From NCBI GenBank assembly GCA_950295325.1, contig OX485805.1, forward strand, positions 19,207,501 through 19,271,500: a stretch of DNA of 64,000 nt, in the 5' to 3' direction. Under the pieces are notes generated by a model. The model saw nothing but the letters and a program-made list of their open reading frames with translations. It made no database searches and was not told the origin of the DNA. Below, one piece after another: positions 34,183 to 46,802 of the stretch. The DNA is from Polytrichum commune. Taxonomy: Eukaryota > Streptophyta > Polytrichopsida > Polytrichales > Polytrichaceae. Made by a program: the position numbers and the translations under genes. Positions within the stretch are counted from its first letter, which is position 1; every line of letters begins with the position of its first letter.

Positions 34183-37100
34183 ATGTGGGGTTCATCGATG
34201 ACTCCTAACAATGTACCACTGATGACTCCCAGCAAGAGCTGGCCTTACTTTGACCCTGAGTACGACACTATGAGCTCTCTCATAGATCCCCCTGAGTAAG
34301 TATATCTGTGGTTTCTCTTTCAGTTGGAGCACCTCTTCAAATGAAATACAACTTGAATTTTAGAATGGAATGGTCAATGTCATGTTCAAGTTAGTTCAAT
34401 TGCTTGCTCTCATCTGTGCAGGGTCGTGATTGACAATGATTCAGACAAAGACGCCACACTTGTAAAGGTATATTTCTCATCAATCCTTATTGTTTTCTAA
34501 GGATTATATATGCCCTATTGTTCAATTTTCAGACTGCACTCTGCCTGTCAGTGCTTTTCTCCTGACTGAGAATTTCAAGCCTTGATTTTCCTATCCTTAA
34601 CTTGCGGCGCAATAGCATAATGGCATTTATTATGTTGAGGGCCGAGGATTTTGAGTACTTCGTGGGCTCTTTTACATTCAATGTTGATAATGGATTTCAG
34701 CCTGATCACACATAAATCTTGAATATTGCGAGGACCAGTTTTGGAGTGTTAATTATGGTTCATTCTCAAGAAAAGGAGACAACAAAACTTAACTCATATC
34801 AGGAGGCTCTCAGTAATGAGCCAATTTATGAAATAGTTGCGCTGACTCTTGCCAGGTGGATAGAGTGATACCTGGTAATTGTAGAGGTCGTTAGAGCTCA
34901 AAAGACAAAGCGATTTCTCCTTTGTGCTGCGAGCTTAAAGACAATGAAGGGATGTCTGTCGATAGGCCTCCGTTACACATACAGCCCGGTGTGCTGTTGG
35001 TGCAATGGTGCACCAATTCTGCAAAGTTCTGCATGAGAGCTGTCCGAAATGATTTCTTTGGTCTTACCTTGATCTGTCTATTCATCATCTGAAAATATGA
35101 ATAACAAAGTCAAGCTCAAAAGATATCAGTAATGGCAGATTTATCATAATACCAAAAAACGAATGAAAGAAGCAACGTGATTGCATGGAGCTGAAATGCA
35201 TGGATGTACAAATTTCAGAGGATCTCTGCCAAATCTGGGTTTGACATACATTCTTATATATCCAGGTCAGCAGTCAGAACAAGCATGGCACTCTGCTTGA
35301 GGTAGTGCAAGAACTAACGGGCATGGAATTAACAATCTCGAAGGCGTACATAACGTGCGATGGTGGATGGTTTATCGATGGTGAGCTACCATTACTCTTC
35401 CTCAATCATCATTTATTAATCATTATGTTGCTGTTAAAGATCAGCACAATAAACCAATCGAAGACCCACATCCTATAGTTCCTGTCCTCATGCATTATTT
35501 CCTGCGCAGTTTTCCATGTGACGGACGAACAGGGACAGAAGATCTGCGATGAGAAACTCATTGGAAACATCCAGAAGGTTAGCACTGGTTTCAATGTTTT
35601 TTTCCATTCGCTACATGGACACCAAGAATGTGGTTGTACAGTTGCAACATCATTACATATCCTGATGACTCTGAAATCTGTCTATGCAGGCACTTACCAT
35701 GCAGAAGAAAAGATGTTCAGCTGAGTTTCAGAGGTGTCCAGGGCGATGTGTGAACACACAATCCATCGCAGAGCACACAGCCATAGAGCTCACTGGAATG
35801 GACAGGCCCGGTTTACTCTCAGAGGTTTCGGCTGTCTTGACCGAGATGAACTGTCGAGTGAATGCTGCAGAAGTATGGACCCATAAACGACGAGTGGCAT
35901 GTGTTGTTTATGTAACAGATGAGGACACCTTTGGGCCTATCGAAAATGTCAGAAAACTCGAGAGGGTAAAAGAGAAGCTTTTACCTATAATGCAGGGCTA
36001 TGATCACGAAGAACTTGCTCGATCAGACATAGCAGCGGGCTTCATACACCTGGAGAGGCGTCTGCATCAGCTTATGCTTGCCGACGAAGACTACGACTTA
36101 CCGGAGCAGCAAAGTACACCCGCTAACAAGAATGGAAAGGAAAAGCCACAGATTACAGTCCAGATCGGAAGCGAAAGGAACTACTCGGTGATCAATGTGA
36201 AGTGTCCAGATAGACCAAAGCTACTTTTTGATACAGTATGCACTTTGACGGATCTGAAGTACGTGGTGTTTCATGCCACCATCGACTCCTCTGGACCCTA
36301 TGCCCTTCAGGTGCTTTCCCTGGCTTTCTCCTCTCTGACAAGTCTCTTACCAAGTCACTATATACGCCATAAGATTCCCGAAGCGTGTCTACTGTTGCCT
36401 ACTTTGGCAGTTTCTATACATCCTATGTACACCTGTTAAAGAATTGCGCAATTTTTAATAGCTCAATTCTGCAACGCTTGATTTCTTGACTAGAATGAGC
36501 GTTCGTTGAGAAACTCGTCAGACCATGATGTGAAACTGCAGGAATATCATATCCGCCAAATGGATGGCCACACTCTTGATGCTGAGGCGAAGCAAAAAGT
36601 TAAGAAGTGTTTAGAGGCAGCTATTCAGCGCAGAACCTCTGAGGTGAACCGAGTTCTGGCCTATTTTGATCTTACTAGATCCATTGTGTAGGCTTGTAAC
36701 TTTGTGTACGTAATGTGATCAGTATTACATGGTGTGCGGGGTTAGGTCATCGATGGACTCCCTGTAATTTCTGGGTCTGAATATGTTTGAACATCCTCAA
36801 CGTGCACTTCAAACGACGGTTCCATACTGGCACTGAGTTCCTGTGTCTTGAATTTTTCAGGGTTTGAGACTAGAGCTCTGCACAAGTGACAGAGTGGGGC
36901 TCCTGACTGATGTGACGCGAATATTTCGAGAGAATGGCTTGTCTGTTACTAGAGCTGACGTTTCGACACAAGGTGATAAGGCTGTCAACATTTTCTACGT
37001 GACTGACACATATGGCCGTCCTGTGGACATGAAGACAGTGGAAGCCATTCGTCAAAACAATCCACTCCTTGGAGTGAAAGTGGTGACCGCGGCCTCCGGA

Positions 37101-37211
37101 ACTTCTTCTTGTGACGAAGAAGTTGCTTCACGGTTCTCCAAATTCATGCGTTCTTCTGAGCGCTTCCTCCAAGGTTTGACCGCTGGTTGGAGAGCTTCCA
37201 CAGTTGTGTGA
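34183..37211 (+). CDS. ACR: ACT domain repeat (ACR) protein, four ACT domains, 7 exons
   Basis: Exons 34183-34295, 34422-34467, 35266-35380, 35510-35577, 35690-36310, 36542-36643 and 36861-37211 (TGA) join in phase with GT-AG borders into a 471-residue protein, the usual length for plant ACR proteins. The N-terminus carries the family signature WPYFDPEYD (about residues 20-28), then VVIDND. ACT1 spans about 40-114 (CDGGWFIDVFHVTD), ACT2 about 142-217 (IELTGMDRPGLLSEV), ACT3 about 279-335 (VKCPDRPKLLFDTV, closed by YHIRQMDG from exon 6) and ACT4 about 356-430 (LELCTSDRVGLLTDVTRIF). ACT domains bind amino acids. Plant ACRs have no catalytic domain and are thought to act as amino-acid sensors or regulators, by resemblance to the uridylyltransferase GlnD. 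The ATG is chosen because it opens the conserved N-terminus. A possible 3' splice site (ggatggcag, ending 34171) just upstream suggests a 5' UTR intron. The specific ACR number cannot be assigned. Confidence 0.93.
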
Positions 37212-38665
37212 TTTGCTGAATACTCCCCCATCACCATTTGCGGATATTAAATACTCGACCACCCCTCGTAGTTTGGTCAGCATATCATTACGTCAACTTA
37301 ATCCCCCAAGAGCCCTTGTAATGGGCATACTGAACCTCTTCGTGCCCACTGAGATCCGGTGTTCAATCAAGCACAGGAGGCCTATAGTGCGTCAACTGCG
37401 AAAGTTGCGGGTAAGTTGGCAGAACAGCCACGGTGTTAACCTCTGGGTTAAGAGGGCTGAATCTGCCAACCTCCGGCAACAAGATGTCAGCGGTGACGCA
37501 CCTATGGCACAACCGGTCAGAGGGCGAGCTGCATTCTACTGCGGTACATGTATCCCCTCTAGGCTTACACACAGATCAACTCTCAACACGAAAGCAGGAT
37601 GATATTCACCAGGGTTTGATCATACCAACGTAGCAGGAACAGGCTCGATGCTGGTAAAAGGACCGGCCGTTTACCTTCACATCCGACTGTTTCCAGAGAG
37701 ATTGAGAAACGGAGAACAGACACCTGAATCTGCAAAGACAGGATCCCTACACGATTTGCAACGAGGATCAACTTTTTCCACGCCTCAGCAGGTATATGTG
37801 GTTCTATCCCATACGACCAGGGATGGATTTGTATATTATGGTAAGGGCACGTTTACATTCCGGAGACAATCCTATCTTGGTGTCCAGGTGGAAAAGTGGC
37901 GTTGAGCTTGTCAGCATCTGTCAAACAAAATCTCCAAGAAGTTTACCGAATGACTGTTGAGCGTTTGTCTGTTACTAGGTTATTACATGACATTCTCACT
38001 ATGGGCACTTAGCAGAAACACACTTAAAATGGCACTTGCCTCTCACCCTCGAAGGGCTTGTAAATATTGGATAGATGTATCCTTGAACTCAAACTCAGCG
38101 TTCTGTACAAGTTTTGCCTACATTCTTTCTTCTGTCTAAATAGGTTTGGCAGACTTTAAGTCGCATGTAGACTGTGTACTTCTTTTCACGGTCCTGAACT
38201 AAGAAGATTGTGAGATGATATAAGAGAAGATCAGTGGCCTGTGGTGGATTCGGAGAGAGGGATTTATCGCATACCACCGTACCTCTCATCCATCAAACAT
38301 AAAATCTTGGACGAATCATTTGAGATCTTCAATCCTCCGATGATTTGATCTCAAATGACTTGCACTAGACTAATTCGGGGTCCTTAATCCTAATTCCGGT
38401 TATCAAATTAATGAAAAATAATAACCACCGGGCTGCATGCTACTCTTCTTTGCGATAACTCCTCCCGTCCGCTGGAATCATTTCTAATTTATCTTCTGAT
38501 CCATTTCATCAACATCGCTCTAGATTCAAAAACGTCCTTGGAAGTCCTCTGGCTGCTTTGGAAGCTCCAATCCACCTTTTGTGTATAAATATGGGATAGA
38601 AACAGTGTATGTACAAACCTATATGATATCTTAAACATAATTAGCTAGCGGTGTCTGCCAAGCTA
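37212..38665. other. ACR downstream region, no gene recognised
   Basis: Contains the presumed 3' UTR. The open frame 37204-37602 and others lack known domains. A short inverted repeat (ATTTGAGATC/GATCTCAAAT) lies at 38319-38357. Confidence 0.4.
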
Positions 38666-38888
38666 CACCAAATATGATATGTAGTGTGACTTACTATTTG
38701 AATTTGAATTTATACGGCGTCATATCTTTTTAGTATTGAATTAAGTTTTTACCAAGTAAAGTTGTCGATGTTCTATAATGTCCAAACCACCAATTTAACA
38801 TTTGTTGGTAAAATATGAGGTGTATAGTAAATAGATATAGCATTGCATAATTTCAAATAGTAAGTCACACTAAATATCAAATTTAGTG
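38666..38888 (+). mobile_element. Second copy of the 218-bp TA-target MITE
   Basis: It is colinear with 7178-7395 over its whole length. Shared blocks include TTTTTACCAAG, ATGTTCTATA.TGT, AAACCACCAATTT and ATAGCATTGCATAATT. It has the same TIR (CACCAAATATGATATGTAGT opposite CACTAAATATCAAATTTAGTG) and flanking TA at 38664-38665 and 38889-38890. Confidence 0.75.
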
Positions 38889-38914
38889 TAGTGGCGACTC
38901 TGGAAGTCTCGTAA

Positions 38915-38954
38915 TCTCTCTCTCTCTCTCTCCCTCTCTCTCTCTCTCCCTCTC
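38915..38954 (+). repeat. CT microsatellite
   Basis: About 20 CT units with two CCC interruptions. It lies 26 bp after the MITE at 38666-38888. Confidence 0.9.
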
Positions 38955-39129
38955 ATACAAGAGGTTGAATAGCCAACACCAAATGCATTAAGAACCAAGG
39001 AAGATGTGTCCACTTTCGGGGGAGGTGCAACCCCTCATGAACGGACTCATGTAGCCATGACCCAAAACAACACGTTTGACCACTTTCAATAAATTATAGT
39101 AGAAAATTGCATTAAGAGCAATTATAGAT

Positions 39130-39480
39130 AACTTGTGTGGTTCACAAGCCTAATTCAATTACTCATCTTAATAAGTCACCGATGGATGTGTGGTTAGTGT
39201 GGATCTAAGAACACATGTTTATTAGATACACGCTCAAAACGTGTTAAGCATTCTAAGTTAGAAGTCAACACGATTAGGGAGACCTGTATGATCAATTAAT
39301 GAGGGAGTCCTCATTTTAATGACAAAGCAATTCACAAACTTCGGAAATATTAAGGAAATTGGCAATAGCCACAATTTTTAGTAGCTAATCACCTTCATGT
39401 TGGGTAGGAATCCTTTGCAAACTATCTTGCACTTGTTGCATGTTTCATATTCCTTTGAGAAGTGGGTGCAAAGCTAAAGG
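39130..39480 (+). repeat. Dispersed repeat family copy
   Basis: Head words (TGTGGTTAGTGTGGATCTAAGAACA) and tail words (GATTAGGGAGACCTGTATGA, TTTGAGAAGTGGG) occur in the same order as in 8868-9540, at lower similarity. Confidence 0.4.
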
Positions 39481-39697
39481 TATCCTCTATGAACACCAAA
39501 GTTTGCAACTTTTTTAATAACTAAAGCACACACAATTATTAATTCAAAACCACCAACAATACACTCAAAAAAAGTCCATGCACTACTGAACACCGACACA
39601 CAAACCATATGATACCTAAAGACATCATCAACATTCAAAAGACAACCAAAGGATTAGAAAGAAGAACGACGGCAATGACCATCACTCAGATGGCAAT

Positions 39698-40287
39698 CCC
39701 GGGTACGCAACTCCCATATTATACGCAGGGGGCATCGTACTTAAAACGGCTTAGAGGACGGCTTTTGTAAAAAATATATCAAATTATATCAAATTAAAAT
39801 GATCAAAAAGTTGCGTGAAGACCAAATTAAATAAAATGAGATGAAAAAAAAGTTGGGTAAAGACCAAATTAAATAAAATGAGATGAAAAAAAAGTTGGGT
39901 GAAGACCAAATTAAATAAATGAGATGAAAAAAAAGTTGGGTTGCATATTTATTAAGCCTCCCATTAAAATTATAAGCCACGAATAGTTGCCTCCCATTAA
40001 AATTATAACTCATTCACAATGTTAAAATTTTATTAAAAAGTCCAAAAAGTTGGGTAGTTTGACCTATGGTACTTGTATTAAAAAAAATCATATAATTAGG
40101 TTTTTAATGCAATTATATGCTTCAAAATATATTCATTTCCTATATATAATTACATTTTTGGATTCCTTGTTAGAAGGGCTACAAGGGTTTCCTACATTAA
40201 AACAAATTGTATCACTCAATATTGGACTAAAACGCAGTATAAGTGATTATAATCAGGACCATATAATACGGGAGTTGCGTACCCGGG
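39698..40287. mobile_element. TIR element, 590 bp, 8-bp target duplication
   Basis: TIR CCCGGGTACGCAACTCCCAT opposite ATACGGGAGTTGCGTACCCGGG with one mismatch over the first 26 bp. ATGGCAAT is duplicated perfectly at 39690-39697 and 40288-40295. An 8-bp duplication fits hAT or, less well, Mutator. The interior is very AT-rich and holds a 42-bp tandem array. Confidence 0.75.
39791..39945 (+). repeat. 42-bp tandem array, about 3.5 units
   Basis: The unit holds AAATTAAATAAAATGAGATG, an A-run and AGTTGGGTGAAGACC. Starts are at 39824, 39866 and 39908, with a partial unit before. A related GCCTCCCATTAAAATTATA block is duplicated just downstream (39956 and 39990). Confidence 0.8.
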
Positions 40288-40295
40288 ATGGCAAT

Positions 40296-41385
40296 TAAAG
40301 GTGAAATTAAGCATATCAAAACTTCACGAGCTAAGACTTTTGTTGACATGTTTGTTGGCATACATCATCGTAACACAACATGCACACTCCCATCCAAAAA
40401 AATTGCTTCACAAACAAATACAAGGAATTGGGATAAGTTTTTGGACTTGTTTGTGACAAAATGGGTTCAAGCAAGTAGTGTTCAACCTCCAAACTGTACA
40501 TGGTTTGATGTGGAAAGAGGTGGTCCCAAAAGTTTCACCCAACTCTCAAAATATGTTCCAATACGTGACAAGCTAACATGCTCTTAGTAGAACGTTTTCT
40601 CAAAGAAGGATCAAACCCATGGTTTTGTTCCTCTTTGAGGGACGTTATGGATGACTCTATTCACTTTCAAATGCACATGGGTTAGGGTAATATATGCTTC
40701 AAAGGTACATTAAATCTTTATGTTCTCGATGAGAACATGCATATTTTTTTCTCACGGGCCAAACTGCACGACACGGAGCAAGGACTTATCAAATACAAGC
40801 GTATCTCTCATTCATCCAACATGGAAACGTCGAAGTAGTATGCAATGCACAATTACTTTTTTGTTTATGTGATTTGATGCTAAAATTAGCCTCAAAAACC
40901 TTGAATTACTCTAGATGAAGTCATTTTGAGACGAATCGCCCACAAACCTATATGACTTATGATACTTATGGTCTATATGGCACTTTTTTGGGGTCAAGTC
41001 GATGTGCTCATATGAAACCAATTCCCTCTTGGCCACAATGCTGGTAGGGTAAGTTAAGTTAATGTGTTTGGGTTTCTTCAAGAGTTCAACTCTTACAAAA
41101 AAAAATTGACACAAATGCAAACAATTTGTATTGTGACCTCATAGGAGTTAGTGGGAAATATGACTTGAACCTTATTCCACAATTCAACCCTCACCTCTTT
41201 ATTCCCTCCCTTGTTGGATAGCCGAAAAGCACTCTATAAAATTGGATGAGATATGGATGAACATATATGTGTTGAAGCAACATTCATTGATGGATGTGGA
41301 TGACTGGCAGTGGACGAAGTTTCTGCATAAACGTCTTCGTCAACGAACGGACTTAGTGTGGTCGTCCGCGGGTCGAAGGGTCCTG
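40296..41385. other. No recognisable gene
   Basis: A 99-codon frame (40288-40587) has no known domain and overlaps the transposon edge. Nothing else was delimited. Confidence 0.4.
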
Positions 41386-41432
41386 TTAGGGTTTGAAATG
41401 AGGATACAGCCCCCGAGAGGCTCAAACCCTAA
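41386..41432 (+). promoter_or_regulatory. Inverted telo-box pair in the RPL17 promoter
   Basis: TTAGGGTTT (41386-41394) and AAACCCTAA (41424-41432) face each other 29 bp apart, ending 68 bp before the RPL17 ATG. A pyrimidine-rich tract (CTCTATCTCTCTTT) lies between. Telo-boxes are common in plant promoters of ribosomal protein genes. Confidence 0.65.
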
Positions 41433-41500
41433 CTCTTTCTAGTGTTGTTAGCGCGGCTCTCCGTCGCTCTATCTCTCTTTGCACCTCCGCCCCTTTAGCG

Positions 41501-42808
41501 ATGGTGAAGTACGCGAGGGAGCCCGATAATCCGACCAAGGGTAAGCTTTCTTCTTTGGATTCTTCTTCCTCCTTTGCGCCAGCCGAATGAATATGCTTGC
41601 TCATCGCATATGGGAAGCATACGGAGCCCACGTATGATAAGACGATGGAATAGCTTCTGTGAGGAGGGCCTGAATTTTTTCAACCAGTCTAACGTTTTTC
41701 AAATTTTGTATCTTTGCAGCCTGCAAGGCCAGGGGTTCGGACCTTCGTGTGCACTTCAAGGTATGCAGTCTTTGCATTAGTGTTTTGAGGATTTAACTTG
41801 TCCAGTATTTGTTTTCTTACTGAATCATTTCATCGTATCGATGCCGCGTTCGATTGGATGTAGATTTACAAACTGTCGGTGGTTAGTATCTTGTGTGTCT
41901 GAGAATTGGGGTTGTCTTTCAGAACACTCGGGAAACAGCGCAGGCAATCAAGGGGCTTACGCTTGTAAAGGCCAAGCGTTATCTTGAGGATGTTCTTGCC
42001 CACAAGCAAGCTATTCCTTTCCGCCGGTTTTGCGGTGGAGTTGGGCGAACTGCCCAAGCCAAGTCACGTCACTCTAATGGCCAGGGGCGTTGGCCAGTGA
42101 AGTCAGCAACCTTTTTGCTGGGTTTACTGAAGAATGCAGAGAGCAATGCTGAGGTATACGTCCATGTATTTTTTCTACACTAGAACGTAGAAGGGTGCAT
42201 TATTACTCGTATCTTGAGTTCTCTCCGTCGTACTCTATGTAGTACGGATGATCTGGTTCTTACACTTCACATGCAACACATACAGGTGAAGGGTTTGGAC
42301 GTAGACACTCTAACGATTTCTCACATTCAAGTGAACCAAGCCCAAAGGCAGCGCCGTCGTACTTACAGGGCCCATGGACGTATCAACCGTAAGTTTATGA
42401 ATATGCTGTTTCTGAGACCTGTTTGCTGAACTGTAAAGCAAGCTATACCTAGTTCCGACATTTGTAACGATTCTTCTTGTAGTTCCCTGTCGGCAATCAA
42501 ATAACATCTGAGAAATTATGGTGTGCAGCATATATGTCTTCTCCCTGCCACATTGAGCTGACCCTCTCCGAGAAGGAGGTGCCAGTGAAAAAGGAGGTAA
42601 GTCGTTCGGCCGGTTCATAATTGTGACGTGTTACTTGTTGATTTGGATCTCTTTTAAATGCTGGTCATTGGCAATTATCACTTAGTTTCCTTTCCTGTCC
42701 GTCTAATATGTAATCTGATTGCATTTTATTTTACAGGAGGAAGAGATTGCACCAAGGAAGCCACGCAAGCAGCAGGCACGTCTCAGAAGTGGTGCTACTT
42801 CGGCTTGA
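41501..42808 (+). CDS. RPL17: 60S ribosomal protein L17 (uL22), 6 exons
   Basis: Exons 41501-41540, 41720-41760, 41923-42153, 42286-42388, 42529-42596 and 42737-42808 (TGA) join in phase with GT-AG introns of 132-179 bp into 184 residues, normal for eukaryotic L17. It begins [13 protein letters not shown] and continues [18 protein letters not shown]. The uL22 core (residues about 28-104) has [25 protein letters not shown] and [13 protein letters not shown], followed by [17 protein letters not shown]. The C-terminal half holds [20 protein letters not shown], the loop that lines the exit tunnel, and [11 protein letters not shown]. The tail is basic. It is a component of the large cytosolic ribosomal subunit. 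Paired telo-box motifs and a pyrimidine-rich start region lie 70-115 bp upstream, as is common for plant ribosomal protein promoters. No lesion is seen in any exon, so the gene appears functional. Confidence 0.96.
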
Positions 42809-45229
42809 TGAGTAGATTTGAAACGCTTTTAATGCCATTAAGATGCTTCATTGTAACTTTGGCAGCGGTGCAATATATTCATGCGTTTGTTATGTGATCT
42901 ATCATGTGTCATGCTTCTTTGATTCCCACTAGTATTGGTCTTTGAAATTGGTTTTGCGGCCAGTGAGGACTAAACAAGAACTTACCTACATTGCCTGAAC
43001 CTTGATGTAAAAATCTTCAATATATCTGAGGCCGTAAATTAAACTGCTTGCTGTATTTGGTTAGTACAGATGTGATGGTCGGTTGACCATGGGACACAAT
43101 GTGTTGGATTTGTGTGAATTGAGGGGTTTGGCAAATGCGGATTGAGAAAAAGTGAGGGCACAGGAATAGCTAGCAATTGCAATCGTGTCTTTTGATAACT
43201 TTGCTTGACATGATCATCCCATAGCTATGTTCCAAGAGGTCTTGATATGTAGTTATCACGTCCATAATTTGTATGTTACATAATCATCTGTACTCTGTTT
43301 GTTTTTCATGCTGATTTAGACAACGCACATAGGAGCTACCTGTTTCATGCGCGTTAGACCTAGTTCTTCCGTAATCGCAGAAGTATATTTGGATGTTGAG
43401 TGGGGAAGTTGTTAAAAGCCCTTTTACTCAATTGATGCCCACTCAATGAAATGATTTGCCGGGTACACAGAAGGACGAATTATACGGGAGCACGTGTATT
43501 TCTTTAAGGAATAGGCACATATGCACTTCATTGAACCTTAATGAACTGCCTGGTTTTCAATCCAGATTGCGTTGATATCCTATCTTGCAATATGCAACAA
43601 TAGCAATTTGCGTGTAAACCATGAACGTGGGCTGACGTGCAATATCATACCCGAACGTAACTACACTGATTATCACAATTACTGTAGGCGGGCTAATAAG
43701 TAGTGAAGGAGATGCTATATTTCTTTACGCTATGAAATTAGTGCCACCGAAAGATCTGGGAAGCACATTTTTCCTCGGCACTGTTCATAGCCGCAATGTT
43801 CACTAGAAGGACTGGCACTTTTCATCCTAGCACTATACCCTGATAAGTATATGTTTGCAAATAAATGTTTTGATCACTCCACAAGCACCTTAGAACGTGC
43901 ACTTTTCTTCTTAAAATGTATGATAAAAGGGCATATATTTGTAAATTTAATATCATTCAGTAAAAATCCCAGCCCTCACTAAATTTGAGATTTGGCAAAA
44001 TAATGCATGTTGCGGGAATTGGGATAAACAATGCAAGTTAGTAGGCTTAGATAACTCCATGACAGCTCTATTGTAAACACTGGTTCCAGCTAAATAAGTA
44101 TCAAACAAACGTCAAAAATGATGCAAATGCACTTGGAAACCAGGTTGAACAAAGTTTAAAACAAGTGAGAAACGTTGCCAAGTGCTTAAAATTCCCACTA
44201 GCTATGTGTCCTCTTGACCCCTAAAGTATGGTTTGGGACAAGTTAGCTTCATAGCTAGCTTATCTTGTACATTAAAGAGACAAGAGGGCAGTGTTATATT
44301 CAGGATATTCATGGCATTCAACTTCCCTGGTGAATCGGAAACAGCAGGAAAGGGATAGAAAACCTGATGGTTTTCTTTGATTCTTTCCCCTAACATGCTG
44401 CTGCCTTCATTTCGCAAAATATGGTACTTGTTTCTATCATGCTTTTTGAAGTACTGTTTCAGATGACACAGTGCTCTAAGATATGGTGGCATTACTCAGT
44501 TACTTATCTAAATCAGACACCGAGTTACTTATCTAAATCAATATTTGAGTGGCATGTGGACCTATGAACAGTCATCAAAAAGTAATGGTTCAAAAGAGAT
44601 TAGCCTACGTGCTTAGATTTTGATAACAATTCTAGGCTCCAAAGTCAAAATAATTAGGCACATCTATATGACCATTTGATAAGACATCCATGCCAGCTCC
44701 AAAAGTAATGAGGAAAGTAGCTACAGGCCCAATCTGGAATTGGCAATGAGATGTGGGTGCAGAGCTATTAAGTGCGAACTGCTCATCTTATCTACTCCAT
44801 CTTACAGTTCTAGTCAAGATATAATTTCTCACAATCTCATGAATGAAAATGAAATTGATTCTCACATGTCATCTTCTACAAAGCCTACAAAGTCTTGTAT
44901 AGAGTGTACATTGAAAAAGATGAGATAAAGAATCTTCATTCAATCTTTCTTTTTCTTCTTTCTCTTTTTTTGTGTTGTTATCGACCTTACTAGTACATGG
45001 ACACCCACCACATTGCTCGCTTAGCATATTGCGACACTTGGATAGACTGCCATGGAAGCACAGAAACGGGAGAAATCTCTCAAGGGTTTTGAGGGTGTAC
45101 GTGATTAGTGTTGTGCTCACTGTCTTGTATGCATGTTTACCTCACAAGCTTCATATTGAATTGAAAAATGGAGATACAGGTATTGAGCAGAAAATCTTGG
45201 ATTGTATAAAAAAATTTACGACTAACATT
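42809..45229. other. RPL17 to RPS13 interval, no gene recognised
   Basis: The two genes converge, so this interval contains both 3' UTRs. A dispersed-repeat copy lies at about 44500-44740 (AGTTACTTATCTAAATCA, GAGTGGCATGTGGACC, GTGCTTAGATTTTGATAACA). No conserved frame was found. Confidence 0.45.
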
Positions 45230-46628
45230 CTACTTTCCAGGAGCCTTCTTCTTTCCGGCGATTGTGATCTTCTTGCCCCTCCTTGTCCTAGCATTGCACT
45301 TGGTGTGTTGTCCTCTGCATGGAAGGCCTTGAATGTGGCGTTTCCCTCTGTAACATTGAATATCTTTCAATCGCTTGATGGCCATGGTGTTGAATCGCCT
45401 CTGCACAATGTGTAAGAACATGTCAATAGAGCACACTGGAATGAATAAGAAGACCTAAACTAAGGTACAGGGTGCCAAAACCATCACCACACCCAAAACC
45501 AACACCCTAAAATCCTGCACTACATATCCATATCGATTTTGAGAATGTCCAGCACTTAGCATCACATCAGGTTCCCGTGTTAATTTCGAGCCATCTACCA
45601 TAAGAATTTAACCCTTATAACTTTTGCAGACGATATTCAGATAAAGCATTCTTTGGTGCGTTGTCATGCCCTTTCCATTGCTCACGAGAAACATCTACAA
45701 CTTCATCAATCTATAAATTAGTGGTATTCGCACCCTCCAACATAGTTTTGAAAATTCAATAACCACAAAACCCTAACACGTTCGAAAGAAGGTACTCAGA
45801 ACCCAAGGAAAAGAAACCTTTAGGGCAGATGGACAGAGTGGCTTACAAGGTCTCCCTCAATCATGTACTTGGAGACTTCGTCACGAAGTGTGGTGAGCTC
45901 CTCCTCACTCAGCTCTTTGGCGAACTTGTTGTCAATGCCAACATCAAGCAGTATCTGCCTGGCTGTGGTGCTGCCAACTCCGTGAATGTAAGTCAATGCA
46001 ATCTCAACACGCTTGGCATTGGGAATTTCCACTCCTCCAACACGAGCGCTTCGAATGTTTAGCCCCTTGTAAGCAGTGCCACCGCTCTGTACAACCGCCA
46101 TCAAACCCTGATTAGCGCAATTCCATGACCACTCTCATCCCCACACATCCGCCTTGGCCCTCATCCCTCCCTCCCTCCTCTCATTCCCAACCCTCACTCT
46201 GGAATATACACAGTAAGCGTCTCAATCCTCTGAACATTAGATGTGGCAGAATTCCTCCAACCAGCCCTCATCCTGGCAAAACCAGACCAAGCTTCTCCCA
46301 TCCTCTGGACATTAGAGGTGACAAAATCTCTCATTCCCAACCCACACACCCCGCACAAACGCATCACTCTTCTCCGTCATCTGGACCCTGGAGCTGAATT
46401 TTTTTGTCATTCCCAACCCTCACCCCCGCAGTAACACACAAAACTCCTCGGTTCTCTGCACATTACGACTGTTTCCTTTGACGTGAAGTGAGCTGAATAT
46501 GGAAATTGAGAGTTTTCTGAGGGATAAGTTACCTGGAAAGCTCCGGTGGAGACACGGCGGGCGGGACCTGAAGAGAGGGGAGTCAAGGTGAGGGCGGAGA
46601 GAGCGTGCGCGAGCGATGAGGCCGCCAT
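45230..46628 (-). CDS. RPS13: 30S ribosomal protein S13, chloroplastic (nuclear gene, 3 exons)
   Basis: On the minus strand, exons 46628-46533, 46107-45847 and 45400-45230 (TAG) join in phase 0 with GT-AG borders into 175 residues. Exon 1 encodes a 32-residue Ser/Ala/Thr-rich, acid-free leader ([15 protein letters not shown]...) typical of a plastid transit peptide. Mature S13 begins near [20 protein letters not shown] and has [32 protein letters not shown], then from exon 3 [34 protein letters not shown] and the basic tail AGKKKAPGK. The RHxxGLPxRGQ motif is diagnostic of bacterial-type uS13. The ATG at 46628 is preferred over an upstream GTG in the same frame because it has good context and opens the transit peptide. 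The protein sits in the head of the plastid small subunit and contacts initiator tRNA. A mitochondrial copy is the alternative, but similarity to plastid S13 ([13 protein letters not shown]) is stronger. Confidence 0.93.
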
Positions 46629-46802
46629 AGCTGGAGTCCCTCTCTGCAACAACAGCAACACTGAAGAAAAGCTTCTCCTCCCTTGTCTCCCCTTTGTTCG
46701 TGGCCCCGCTCTGGATAAGGCTCCGTACCCGGCTGCTCACATACCCGGGCGACACATACCCTTAACCGGAAGGTTCTCCTCTTACCCGGACACCTGAGGT
46801 AG

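Noticed and set aside
36644-36691. Continuation of ACR exon 6 to an in-frame stop at 36691
   Set aside because: Splicing at GAG|GTGAAC (36643) into 36861 restores the fourth ACT domain in frame; reading through would lose it.
37204-37602. 132-codon frame just after the ACR stop
   Set aside because: Lies in the presumed 3' UTR and has no recognisable domain.
44972-45415. 147-codon plus-strand frame
   Set aside because: It is the antisense shadow of RPS13 exon 3.
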